A stretch of DNA of 64,000 nt from Mesocentrotus franciscanus (Eukaryota > Echinodermata > Echinoidea > Camarodonta > Strongylocentrotidae): positions 3,452,019 to 3,516,018 of the forward strand of contig CP137686.1 in assembly GCA_037976565.1 (NCBI GenBank), read 5' to 3'. The notes beneath the pieces are model-generated. The model worked only from the letters and a program-made list of their open reading frames with translations, did not search any database and was not told where the DNA came from. Positions within the stretch are counted from its first letter, which is position 1. Each line of letters begins with the position of its first letter. Positions 44,101 to 53,100 of this stretch are shown here, piece by piece. Both the position numbers and the translations under genes were made by a program.

Positions 44101-46184
44101 AGAAGATAACTTCTTAAGAGATGAACATGCCACGTGAGTTGCTATCCACCCCTCTCCCTCCCCCTCTTACTCTTTGTGGAAAACAAATAGATGCTACAAG
44201 TATATTTGTGCTTTGTGGAACCAGTCCCTCAAACTCAAAATCAAATCACACACACATGTGAACAGAACTTCAAATAAATTGGTAGTCCAAACATTAAAAC
44301 TTCCTTTTGTAGGGTTTTACAAATTGACACGTTTTTTCAACTACACTGTATATCATTTTAGGGAAGTTTTGTTACAAAGTTTTGTTGAAGATGCACTTGT
44401 TTTCAGGAGCTTTTGAATATTTATTTTTATTTTTTATTGTGTGTCTGTAAATTAGCACACTGTTTAGGAGTTTTGATTTTCATCACAGCGCAGTAGAGTA
44501 TATTTAATTATTAGCTGTGCTATATAAATTGATCTAATTATTACTATTATTATAAAAATAACAAGTCAACGCAAAGCGTAGCATCCCCTCGCCGGGTACA
44601 ATTGGCCTATATTTAGCCATTTTTGCATATTCAATGAACTGTGACCTTTAACCTTAATGTACATACTCAACAACATTACTTACTTCATTGAATGAAAACC
44701 ACATTTTTGCATATATAATTAGGTATTTTCGCATATTTAATTTATTTATTATTTTATTTACCTTTGACCTACATACTCTGAAATCGGACTTCGGCTGTAT
44801 TTTGATACCATGTTCCTTCATATCTAATTTCATTGAAATCCGTCAAACATTACTAAAGTTATAGAACGGAAACCACATTTTGGATACATAATTAGCTATT
44901 TTTGCATATTTACCGGTAATGAGCTTTGACCTTTGACCTACATACTCTGAAATCGAACTTAGGCTGTGTTTTGATACCATGTACCTTCATATCAAATTTT
45001 GCATATACAATTAGGTATTTTTGCATATTCAATGAGCTATGACCTTTGACCTTTGACCTACACACTCGGAAATCAAACTTAGCCTGTGTTTTGATACCAT
45101 GCACCTTCATATCAAATTTCATTTAAATCCCTCAAACGTTACTAAAGTTATCGAACGGAAACCAGATTTGATACGGAAAGACGGACGGAAGGACGGACGG
45201 CAGCATTACTATATCCCCTCCGACTTCGTGTGCGAGGGGATAATAAGAAGCCAAAATACTGAAGATGTCCGGTCCTGAAGCAATTGGGGGAGCAGCTACA
45301 GAGAATTCAGGTCTATTTCTCATTCATGGACCATGTATCTCCTTATTGAGGACATACATTGTACATGTATTTGTTTGTTTGTTTTTATTTTTGTCAATCT
45401 TATTTTCTTCATATCACATTTTGTTTTTTTGTAGAACTAATGAGGGATTCCTAAGGAGATTTGAGGCAGGGGTGAGTCGGGTGACACTTCCACAGAGTAA
45501 GTTACTACTACATTAGTAATAATAATGATAATAATACCAGTTTCTTATATAGCGCTTTACCATTAACTGACCTAAGCGCATACAGTATTAGTATTACCCT
45601 GGGCACTGGATTCAATTACTATTAAGGTTCGGGTTGCATTACTGGTCTTTAGGTTAGGTTAAAGGTTAGGGCTAGGTAGAGTGTTAGCATCTTCTTATTT
45701 TCCAAAATTTGTACTGGATAAATGCTTATTAACTTATTAACACATCAGTTGCTCCCCTCGCCTCTCTGCACAGTCTCTCGTTTGCCACAAGTGCAATTTT
45801 GCACAAAACAAGAAGGCTTGCTTTATGCAACACAATGGCTTTGCAAAATTACCCCTTTCTGGTATTGTTTAGCTCCATGATATCCCTTTTTATACCGGTA
45901 TAGATTAATCTTGCACTAGAATCAGTTAACTAAATTTGAAGGCATTGGTATGTCTGTCCCACGATAAATACAATGTAGCACACAGGGAGATTATTTGTAC
46001 GGCATATAAAGAGTTATTCTTTGTACTTACATCTGTCCCGCTAGGTGAAACATCCGTCTCACAAAGTCCAGAACTCCGGCAGCTGCTGGAGATGTTCCCT
46101 AATAAGAAACCTTTCAAGCTTCAAAAACTTCTTGACAACAACAATAACAATGTGGCGGAGGTTGCCGATCTACTCATGGATTGA
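36625..46184 (+). CDS. EPSTI1-like coiled-coil protein with C-terminal CUE domain (gene B, 8 exons)
   Basis: Coding exons: 36625-37523, 37999-38057, 41829-41912, 42583-42656, 43763-43846, 44070-44133, 45435-45496 and 46045-46184, TGA stop. All boundaries are GT-AG and phases agree throughout (2,1,1,0,0,2,1), except for one missing base in exon 6. The product is about 488 residues: a basic Ser/Gln-rich N-terminus with an RG tract, a conserved QPNAxKRQ motif, a charged coiled coil, a TNEGFLRRFEAG motif and a CUE-like end (MFP...LL). The core from QPN to GFLRRF follows the order of vertebrate EPSTI1 (IAPN..RR, GGSxSE, KY, FLDRL). EPSTI1 is known as an interferon-induced, poorly understood adaptor; a CUE domain suggests ubiquitin binding here. 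Large introns hold a Helitron, a SINE and tandem repeats. The frameshift makes it either a very young pseudogene or an assembly error. Confidence 0.75.
37999..38057 (+). CDS. Gene B exon 2: QPNASKRQ motif
   Basis: 59 bp, phase 2 in and 1 out. It encodes PGAFRVIQPNASKRQQLLN, comparable to the LIAPNxxRRNEIQ stretch that opens the conserved part of EPSTI1. Acceptor TTTTTCATTTATAG, donor AATA/GTAAGT. Confidence 0.8.
38118..38160. repeat. (GA)n microsatellite in intron 2
   Basis: An uninterrupted GA run beside GAGGATGGGAAAG, the position where copy A carries its insert at 9107-9320. Confidence 0.95.
38885..39165. other. GC-rich block inside the Helitron
   Basis: About 60% GC or more with many CpG dinucleotides, sharply distinct from the AT-rich surroundings. 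Overlapping open frames exist on both strands (for example 39141-38872), but none has a recognisable domain or splice frame. It may be captured host or foreign DNA, or simply the Helitron's own GC-rich 5' region. Confidence 0.5.
40256..41010. mobile_element. Nested element with 110-bp tandem repeats
   Basis: The ends TCAGGGGCGTCAATCCATTA and GGATTATAATGACGCCCTTG are inverted. The interior (about 40425-40880) has four units of about 110 bp containing ACAAGGATTAAGAGTC, CGAATCGTCTTC, TTTAATGAAACGTCAAAG and GAGAGGGTGGAAACTG. Like other elements here it couples short TIRs to a minisatellite. Confidence 0.8.
41829..41912 (+). CDS. Gene B exon 3
   Basis: 84 bp, phase 1 in and out. It encodes SSQEMKALEDYRAAKKP followed by TTIHGEARCA, matching the EQELANLEKWKEQ-like helix and following basic strand of EPSTI1. 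Acceptor GTTTTTTTTTAAACCAG, donor GCAG/GTAGGC. Both cassettes of copy A lack this exon. Confidence 0.8.
41968..42300 (+). mobile_element. tRNA-derived SINE in intron 3
   Basis: The head has an A-box-like TGGTCGAGTTGTTTAAGC and a decayed B box GGTTTGTTCCCC, followed by CGGCACTAGTGTCTTTCAAC. A roughly 200-bp body follows, and the tail is AAGCGCTTAGTGAAGG...TTAAGCGCTATATAAATCC ending in ATTATT. It is the same family as the SINE at 63156. Confidence 0.8.
42583..42656 (+). CDS. Gene B exon 4 (coiled coil)
   Basis: 74 bp, phase 1 in and 0 out. It encodes GGSKSEEEARLAQEKQ followed by HQTKKYEQI. This copy is closest to the EPSTI1 pattern GGSxSExExRxxQ...KY. Homologous exons: 11721 and 19029. Confidence 0.85.
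42690..43325. repeat. 150-bp tandem repeat with hairpin head, intron 4
   Basis: The head TATGCCTCCGCTACAAG / TAGCCGGAGGCATTATG is a hairpin. Four units of about 150 bp follow, with ATGTATCTTGCAGAG, CAATGAACTG, TTAGATTTTAGGGTCATGAG and TGTGATCGCATCATCATTAG blocks. A perfect AGGTCAAAGGTCA site lies at 43009-43021. The structure parallels the repeat at 44565. Confidence 0.8.
43341..43694 (-). repeat. GGGGCACTTAT minisatellite element, copy 4
   Basis: About nine units of AAGTGCCCCTTTTC type, ending GCTCTGCCGCCCCTGATG. It lacks the unique head. Located in intron 4, just upstream of exon 5. Confidence 0.75.
43763..43846 (+). CDS. Gene B exon 5 (coiled coil)
   Basis: 84 bp, phase 0 in and out, encoding LKKEQQRREKREREDK and then EFQEKKAKARQT. 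Acceptor TTTTTTTCCCCAAACAG, donor ACG/GTAAGAATT. Confidence 0.85.
44070..44133 (+). CDS. Gene B exon 6, frameshifted at an A8 run
   Basis: 64 bp as read here, with acceptor TTTTTTTTTTTTTTTTCAG and donor CCAC/GTGAGT. Translated in phase 0 it gives AEENARKKRREKITS and then a stop. Compared with the intact paralogous exons (16442, 21342) it lacks one base at the run CGAAAAAAAAGG (44085-44092), and has a separate nine-base, frame-neutral deletion near 44124. With 65 bp the phase would be 2, exactly what exon 7 needs. Real mutation or homopolymer miscount cannot be decided from one sequence. Confidence 0.75.
44565..45245. repeat. GACCTTTGACC tandem repeat, intron 6
   Basis: It starts CAACGCAAAGCGTAGCATCC and ends with the hairpin ATCCCCTCCGACTTCGTGTG then CGAGGGGAT, preceded by a GACGGACGG run. 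About four units of about 140 bp. It is the paralogue of 22180-22720, which lacks the right end. Perfect TGACCTTTGACCT sites: 44927-44939, 45040-45052 and 45047-45059. Confidence 0.8.
45435..45496 (+). CDS. Gene B exon 7
   Basis: 62 bp, phase 2 in and 1 out. It encodes TNEGFLRRFEAGVSRVTLPQ. It is nine bases longer than the paralogous exons because GGTGAGTCG was inserted. That insertion created an internal donor consensus GGG/GTGAGT, which could cause alternative splicing. Main donor A/GTAAGTTACT. Confidence 0.8.
46045..46184 (+). CDS. Gene B exon 8: CUE-like terminal domain
   Basis: 140 bp, phase 1 in, ending in TGA. The last 35 residues contain LRQLLEMFPNKKPFKLQKLL, then five asparagines, VAEVADLLMD. 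The MFP motif and the terminal Leu-Leu are the ubiquitin-contacting hallmarks of CUE domains. I do not recall a CUE domain in the mammalian EPSTI1 isoform I compared, so this may be an ancestral or lineage-specific addition. Acceptor CATCTGTCCCGCTAG. Confidence 0.8.
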
Positions 46185-46265
46185 AGATGACCCAAGACGA
46201 TGAATGCCCGTATTGCACCTCTTCCAGGAGATTGAATTCAAGATTTGAAAGTGAGAAACGTCCCC

Positions 46266-46271
46266 AATAAA
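46266..46271 (+). promoter_or_regulatory. Poly(A) signal candidate, gene B
   Basis: AATAAA lies 82 bp after the stop codon of exon 8. It is the first canonical hexamer downstream. Confidence 0.6.
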
Positions 46272-47167
46272 GAAAATGGCTACATGAGACTGGCAATGTC
46301 CGTCTCCTGGAACTTCTGAAAAGTTATCTGAACCCCACAAGACAATTATGTCAGGTTTCCTAGTCCTACTGAAAAGTTATCTGAACCCCATGAGACTGTT
46401 ATGTCAGTTTCCTGGTCCTTCTGACAATTTTTCAGAGGGTTCATGAGACAAATATTGTATGTTTTGTGTGTTGTTGGTCTCGTGGTTCGCGTAGGACACA
46501 TGTAGTTTGGTAAGCTGCTTGGATGATCCAGGATCTGCTCTTGCGACAGTAGGTCCAGATTTATTTTCCTATTAAGAGATATAGGGTTAAGGACAGGGTT
46601 GCAGTTGGGTTTTAGATTGGTTGCAGTATTTTTCTGCGACCAATTGATAATTGTGCCTTCCAGAAAAAGGGTAAGGATACTCTGGCGAGGGCATGTTTTG
46701 GTATTCGCTGTACAAGAATCAAGACAGTACTAGACAGTTTTGCACTTGTATTTAAGTACTTGAAAATGTACAAATAATGTATTTCCAATTTTTCCATGTC
46801 AGTGTGTATGATTATCCCCTTGAAGTGTGATACAGCAGGGCCTATAGTAAATGTACAATCAAACCTGTCTTTAAAGGCCACCCAAGGGAAACAAGAAAAC
46901 TGGCCACTGTAGGCAGGTGTCCTTTCTAGATAGGTTCTACAACTCATATTTCTTCCTAGAGAGAAACAATCAAGACCATTATAGACAGTTGGCCTTTATA
47001 GAGAGGTGGCCTTTAAGACTGGTTTGACTGTATATATGTATATACCTGTATGTGTGTGTGTATTCAGATACTGACAATCTTGTCTCATTATATAGCCATG
47101 AATCATTTTTAGCAGTGTCTTAAAGCAAGTTTTCATGTTCTCTGTTTTATGCACCAGCTTCAATTAC
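46272..47167. other. 3' flank of gene B, no gene seen
   Basis: Short imperfect repeats (GAAAAGTTATCTGAACCCCA twice near 46318 and 46372). The sequence GGCCACCCAAGGGAAACAAG...GGCCTTTATAGAGAGG near 46876-46990 looks like a dispersed repeat. No coding exon. Confidence 0.45.
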
Positions 47168-47260
47168 AAAAATAGTTTGTTTTTAGGACTTCAAGGTGAC
47201 CTAAATCCATTTTGAAAATGGATTTAGGTCACCTTGAAGTCCTAAAAACAAACTATTTTT
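47168..47260. repeat. Perfect 93-bp palindrome
   Basis: Two 46-bp arms are exact reverse complements around a single central G. The left arm starts AAAAATAGTTTGTTTTTAGG and ends CTAAATCCATTTT. There is no obvious terminal-repeat hallmark or coding capacity. It would form a near-loopless hairpin. Confidence 0.95.
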
Positions 47261-47324
47261 TAATTTGATACCCTCTCTAATCCTGTTTGTGATATTTAAT
47301 GTACATTGTTTTGATATTCAGGCA

Positions 47325-47405
47325 TAATAATTGAGCGCCAAGAGTGTCAAGTTTGACAGACATAAGCACTATACAAGAACCCACTATTATTACTTTTATT
47401 ATTAT
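47325..47405 (+). mobile_element. SINE tail fragment
   Basis: TTGAGCGCCAAGAGTGTCAA, then GACAGACATAAGCACTATAC, then AAGAACCCACTATTATTA. It matches the 3' end of the SINE at 63156; the tRNA-like head is missing. Confidence 0.75.
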
Positions 47406-47617
47406 AAGCGTACATGGTGGGGGAGGGGGGCTGCAGCCCCGCAAGAATTTTATATTGAATCGGTTGTAACTGATATTGGGCAACTGTTGGCTGATAGTAT
47501 ACGTCCTAATTCTGTTTCACTTTGGTAAATGTATTGCTGAATGTTCCAAATATGGTTCATATCAATTATAGTATTCTGTTTTGCCAACTCATATTATGAT
47601 GTAACATTCCTATATAC

Positions 47618-47912
47618 CTGGGGGGTGTTTCACAAAGACTAAGATCGACTTTAAGTTGGACTTAAGTATGGCGGGCCATTCATGCCATTGGTTGCTATCA
47701 CCATTGGTCTCTAAATTATAATCTTTAGATAATATTTTTCCTTCAATAATGAACTATCAAAAAATGTAAACTCTGTAGATTTGAGACCACAATTTGTACG
47801 TCCCTTGAAAGACAAATGCCAGTAAATGATGAGAGCAAACAATGTCATGAACGGCCTGCTATACTTAAGTCCAACTTAAAGTTGATCTTAGTCTTTGTGA
47901 AACACCCCCCAG
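47618..47912. mobile_element. MITE with CTGGGGGGTGTTTCACAAAG ends
   Basis: The left 45 bp (CTGGGGGGTGTTTCACAAAG, then ACTAAGATCGACTTTAAG) is the reverse complement of the right end. 295 bp, no coding capacity. A fragment of the right end (GATCTTAGTCTTTGTGAAAC) lies in gene B intron 5 near 43909. Confidence 0.85.
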
Positions 47913-48654
47913 TACATGTACAGTTAACAACTAAATTAGTCATACCCTTACCAAGTTCTGTAATTTTTCAAGTATGTGATAAAGCCATTTGTCCCAATTT
48001 ATGTTTCTTGAAAAAGTGACACATTACAGCTTAAATATCTAAAAGTATTCAACAATTAATGGCCCTAATTTGACCAGTCCACCTTTCATTCTTGACTTAG
48101 GAAAATCACAAAGAACATCAAATTTACAAGGGGTATGAAAAATTTAGATGTTAACTGTATGTACTTACAAAATGCCTTGGAAAATATTTGCACTTTACCT
48201 CCAGCTACTATTCCACAGTGCATACAAGGAATACATCCTACCAGGTACCCACTTTCTTCACCTGGGTTGAGAGTGGCAAATGTACCTGGTTGCTTATTAA
48301 ATACATGTAGTACACCAATGAACATTGAAACAATGAATTTAAAATCTTGGAAAGTTTAGTAAGAACATGTAAAACAATGAATTTTCAAGGTTTCCCACTA
48401 ATTCAATAATTTCGGTGATCATTCCAAGAAAGAATTGGGAAGTGCGTCTCCTTTTTTTTCTTCAGTCTTCATTCTATGTTGTCTAATGAAAAGCAGCTGG
48501 TATTTTCCACTCCAAATTTTATGAGCCACTTGGTACTTTCATCTTCTTTCCATTGTTTAGCCCCTTCGAAGCCATTTGATCATGTTTGTGTAATTATTAT
48601 TAGTTGCTTTCTTGTACTTCATGAAAACCATAATCATGTTTGTAAATCTTGGTC
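47913..48654. other. No recognisable feature
   Basis: AT-rich intergenic DNA. The segment 48190-48310 (CATCCTACCAGGTACCCACT) resembles a decayed repeat found with SINE bodies. No gene. Confidence 0.45.
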
Positions 48655-49700
48655 TTTGGGGCTGGGTTTGTCATTGTTTCAGTACTTCAAAAGAACTGAA
48701 AACAATGTAAATCACTGCATATATTAGTTTCTAGTACTCTAAGCAAACTATTGATTCCTGTTTACCTGTACAGTAGGCTACTTGTAAAATCTTGAAAATC
48801 GCACCCAAATATCTGTATTCTACGCACTTTATTGATTCTGTTTTAAGATACTTCAGTATTTTAAAAGAATTGAAAAGAATGTAAATCACGGCACTTGATG
48901 TCTGTATTCTAACCTTTTTTTTCTCAGAAAATTACTGATTCCTTTTTATATATATATCAGTACTTCAAAAGAACTGAAAATGATATACATGTAAGTCACA
49001 GGATATGCTGTCTGTACTCTGTTAAAGCATAGTATTGAATCCTGTTTACACATCCATATGTACATGTATTTGTACTTCAAAAGATTTGAAAATAACATAA
49101 CTCAAATGGTTCTATTTTTATTTTAAGCAAAGTACTGATTTCCTTTTTAGATATATCAGTTCTTCAACATATCTGAAAATATTGTAAATCACATCATTTT
49201 TTATCTGTATTCTAAGCAAACTATTGATTGCTTTTTTTAGATTTCAGTAATCCAACAGAATTGAAAAGAGTGTAAATCGCACCAAATTATCTATATTCTA
49301 CGCAATTTATTGATTCCGTTTTAGATATACCAGTACTTCAAAAGAACTGAAAAGAATGTAAATCGCAGCATAATTCTGTCTGTATTCCAAGCAAAGTACT
49401 AAATCATTTTGAGATATATCAGTACTTCAGAAGAACTGAAAAGAATGTAAATCACAGCATATGCTGTCTGTATCCTGTTTACACATCCATATGTACATGT
49501 ATGTTTTTTTGTATTCTAAGCAAAGTACTGATTTCCTTTTTAGATATCTCAGTACTTCAAAAGAACTGACAAGAATGTAAATCACATCATATGTTATCTG
49601 CATTTCAAGCAAACTATTGCTTCTTTTTTTATTCTTTTAGATTTCAGTACATTAAAAGAACTGAAAATGATGTAAGTAAAAAACATGCGTTTTGTTTCTT
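48655..49700. repeat. Minisatellite, 90-115-bp unit, about ten copies
   Basis: CAGTACTTCAAAAGAACTGA, GAATGTAAATCACAGCAT, CTGTATTCTAAGCAAA and CTATTGATTCCTTTTTAGAT recur in this order, near 48680, 48850, 48960, 49070, 49155, 49243, 49330, 49420, 49550 and 49645. Units diverge from one another and have no open frame. Confidence 0.85.
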
Positions 49701-49839
49701 AGCAAACGATCGACTCCTTTTTCATACATGTTGTACTGTATATGTTGCTACAATAGTTTATGTAGCATGAATTTATTTTGAAAAGGTAGAGCTTCACAGG
49801 TTAAAGGGTCAGATAACCAGGACCCCTATATTCATAAAA

Positions 49840-50245
49840 CCTTACTAAGCCTAGCTGCCCGTGTTGTCAACTATGTACTAAAGCCTATGGGTGGTATTCT
49901 CGAAAGCGGACTAACTTTAGTCCATGGTTTAATCCTCCGACTAAGTATGGAATGCCAAGTGTCCATATGAATATGTTTTTGAATACCCCGGTAATTTAAT
50001 CTGTCACTAAATTAAAATAAAATTTAATAACATAATTAATAAACAACAATATAATTATGAAATAACTATGTTATCATGGTAATTTAGGGACATATCATAT
50101 TATTCATAAATATATTCATATGGACACTTGGCATTCCATACTTAGTCGGAGGATTAAACCATAGACTAAAGTTAGTCCGCTTTCGAGAATACCACCCTAT
50201 GTAATTAGTTGACAACTAGCTTAGTAATTAGTTTTATGAACATGG
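49840..50245. mobile_element. MITE nested inside another foldback element
   Basis: The inner element 49889-50197 has ends GGGTGGTATTCTCGAAAGCG and its complement, with arms of about 90 bp and a 3-bp TAT duplication. It splits an outer inverted repeat: ATTCATAAAACCTTACTAAG / TTAGTAATTAGTTTTATGAA, plus TTGTCAACTA / TAGTTGACAA. Confidence 0.8.
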
Positions 50246-50450
50246 GCGCTGGTGACATAACTAGTAAAATGCAATATGTTTAAGTTATTTCTCTTATGAA
50301 AATATGAAATTAAAAATGTTTGTAAATAATTATAGTCTCTCGATCGCCTGTAACACCTCAGTCAGACCGCCAAACAGACTCCAAATTGACTGACTCTTGG
50401 TCATTCATCATCATCATAGGAATTCGTGTGCGGGGTGTTGCCAATCTGGA

Positions 50451-50595
50451 CCCTGTTTCATAAAACTCGTTATCAATAACAATTTATGCCCAAATTCTAT
50501 GACAGATTAGCTCTCAGCCAATCAGATGCCACTATTTCAGTAGCTTATAACAGTTATTGTAACTTGTTATTGATATCAAGTTTTATGAAACAGGG
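50451..50595. mobile_element. MITE with CCCTGTTTCATAAAACTCGT ends
   Basis: The ends CCCTGTTTCATAAAACTCGT and TTTTATGAAACAGGG are inverted, with TTATCAATAACA and TGTTATTGATA inside. Same family as 22814-22961. Confidence 0.85.
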
Positions 50596-50828
50596 GCCCC
50601 GTATCGGTCTAGTTGGTGTGACTGAGGTATTATGTTTTCAAAATGTTTCCTTTTAAAAAATACTTACGTAAAGAATTCGAACATCCCTTAACCGAGATGT
50701 ATAATATTATGAGGAAATCAAAGAATGTTGTATACTTGTAGGTAATGTTGCAATAAATGAACAAACGAAATAAAGTCACTATCGGTATGCTTTAATTTCA
50801 CTAATTTGTTTGGGTGTCTAAAGAGAGT

Positions 50829-51147
50829 GGGTGGTATTCTCATAAGTTAAGCCGGGACTAAGTCCAGACTAAACAAGAATTTTAGTTCACACTTCTATGG
50901 AATGCTAGGTTTTATCTTCCTCCTTCAATATTCATGACAAAGATAATCTACCAAAGACTTTATAAAAAATGGTTCATACTCATTATCTTTTTCTTCCCAT
51001 TTCATTGCAAAATTAATATTTTGGACACTTTTTATTGCAGGATTAAAATAATCTGTACAGGGTAAATGAGTTGGCAACAGGCACTCCATAAAAGTGTGAA
51101 CTAGTTAAGCCAGGCTTAACTTAGTACGCGCTATCGGAATACCACCC
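50829..51147. mobile_element. MITE with GGGTGGTATTCTC ends
   Basis: The ends GGGTGGTATTCTCATAAGTT and GGAATACCACCC are inverted. A 3-bp AGT duplication flanks the element (50826-50828 and 51148-51150). It shares terminal bases with the element at 49889, but the interior is different. Confidence 0.8.
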
Positions 51148-51409
51148 AGTAAGTTTAATTTTTTCTTAAATTGTGATAGTAGCTAGTGTATCAGTATGTG
51201 TGTTATTGTGCGTGGGGGAGTTACAATGAGATTTGTGGAATTCATAACACTTACAGTGCCGACAAGTTGACAAACGTTTATGAGACAACTTTTCTCTGGT
51301 TCCTTTTTCATTGTTCACCTTGATATGGAAACTATCTCTCTCGGCTCTTCCCTAATCTTCTCATCTTGTTCTTCTATTTTCTATCTCTTTCTTCTCTATA
51401 CCACTCTTC

Positions 51410-51474
51410 TCTGTTTCTGCTTCCCCCTACCCCTTCTTTCTCTCTCTCTCCCTCGCCCTCCCACCCTCTCTCCC

Positions 51475-51505
<31 letters not shown>

Positions 51506-51560
51506 CCTCCCACCCTCTCTCCTCTCTCTCTCCCTCTCCCTCTCTCCATCTCCATCTTTA
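51410..51560. repeat. CT-rich microsatellite
   Basis: Pyrimidine-only tract with TCTC runs, leading into the next minisatellite. Translations give Ser/Leu/Pro-rich open frames that are not genes. Confidence 0.95.
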
Positions 51561-52450
51561 ATACCTTTCTACCTCTATTACTATCCTACCTCTCCTACCA
51601 TTCTACCTGTCCTACCATTCCACCTCTCCTACCATTCTCCCTATCCTACCATGATTCTACCTCTCCTACCATTCTACCTCTCGATCCTACCATGATTCTA
51701 CCTCTCCTACCATTCTACCTCTCCTACCATCGCTACCTCTCCTCCCATTCTCCCTATCCTACCATTCCACCTCTCCTACCATTCTACCTCTCCTACCATT
51801 CTCCCTCACCTACCATTCTACCTCTCGATCCTACCATGATTCTACCTCTCCTAGCTACCATTTTAGTGCATCTCCATTCCTCCTCTCCTACCATTCTCCC
51901 TCTCCTACCATTCTACCTCTCCTACCATTTTCCCTCTCCTACCATTCCACCTCTCCTACTATATTCCACCTCTCCTACCATTCTACGTCTCCTACCATTC
52001 TCCCTCTCCTACAATTCGATCTACCTCTCCTACCATTCCACCTCTCCTACCATTCTCCCTCTCCTATATACCTAGCTCTTCTATACCATTCTCCCTCTCC
52101 TACCATATTCTACCTCTCCTACCATTCTACCTCTCCTACCATTCTCCCTCTCCTACAATTCTACCTCTCCTACCATTCTACCTCTCCTACCATTCTCCCT
52201 CTCCTACAATTCTACCTCTCCTACCATTCCACCTCTCCTACCATTCTCCCTCTCCTATAGCTAGCTCTTCTATACCATTCTCCCTCTCCTACCATTCTCG
52301 GCCCTCTCCTACCATTCTACCTCTCCTACAATTCTACCTCTCTCTACGTTCTTCCTCTTGAGTCCTACCATTCCACGTACCTCTCTTTAATACAATTCTA
52401 CCTCTCCTACCATTCTATGATTTTTCTATCTCTACATTCTTTCTCTATCT
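51560..52450. repeat. 17-bp minisatellite array
   Basis: Around 45-50 units of CTACCATTCTACCTCTC and its variant CTACCATTCTCCCTCTC. Higher-order patterns are visible: pairs or triplets of units recur, with occasional ATGATTCTAC insertions. The 127-residue open frame at 51692-52075 is a by-product. Confidence 0.95.
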
Positions 52451-52639
52451 AACTCTACTCCCTATATATGGATGGGGGGCATGTCTGTGATCGTTTTAAG
52501 AAGTTACTTGTCCCTTCTTTGTGGAGAAAAAGAATATTACATGTTTTCAGGGATTGATAATTTTGAAGGGATGAGAATGAGTGAATATGGAAGTATAAGT
52601 CTAATAGAGAAAGAGCAAGTATAATATACGCTGCTTAAC

Positions 52640-53100
52640 TTCTTTTTATAATCGAAATGCCCGCCCCGCCCCGATTTTACGTACGCCATGCACACACGCG
52701 CACAGTAAAGCAACCTATACAACGTTAACGTCGCTCTCGCCGAGATCTTAGGCCGAAGCAGAATCATAACATTTCTAACGTTTTTATTCGATTGCTCGTC
52801 ATTTATAGATCTTTTTGGTTGTACAGTATATTGAATTTATCATATCATCGGTAAGTATCTAATTTATTGAATTTTACCGTACAGAAATGTTTGGTTTCAG
52901 ATGATTCGGTCGTGATGATGTGTATAATTGTTGAGCCGACCGATCGTAGTGCTAACGTGAGGCATAACACCCCGGCTGCGGCACCGGACTAGTAAGCCCA
53001 AGCACTGTATGATACATAGCTGCAGCTGGGATTAAGTTGCCTGTCGCGATTGTCGAGTGTCGACTGTCATGTCAGCTGTCTGTTTGTGCAAAGTGTGAGT
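52640..53100 (+). promoter_or_regulatory. CpG-rich segment, possible 5' end of PARG-like gene
   Basis: Relative to its surroundings this stretch is enriched in CG (for example ACGTTAACGTCGCTCTCGCC near 52721 and CCGACCGATCGTAG near 52936). It contains a donor-like AAAGT/GTGAGTGT near 53092. It could be the promoter and an untranslated first exon of the gene whose first coding exon is at 59755. The link is inference from position only. Confidence 0.3.

Noticed and set aside
48655..49700. CRISPR-like regularly spaced repeats
   Set aside because: The repeats are diverged, spacers are themselves repeated, and the DNA is eukaryotic.
51692..52075. 127-residue open frame
   Set aside because: It is a 17-bp minisatellite read in frame; the repeat length and absence of stop codons explain it.
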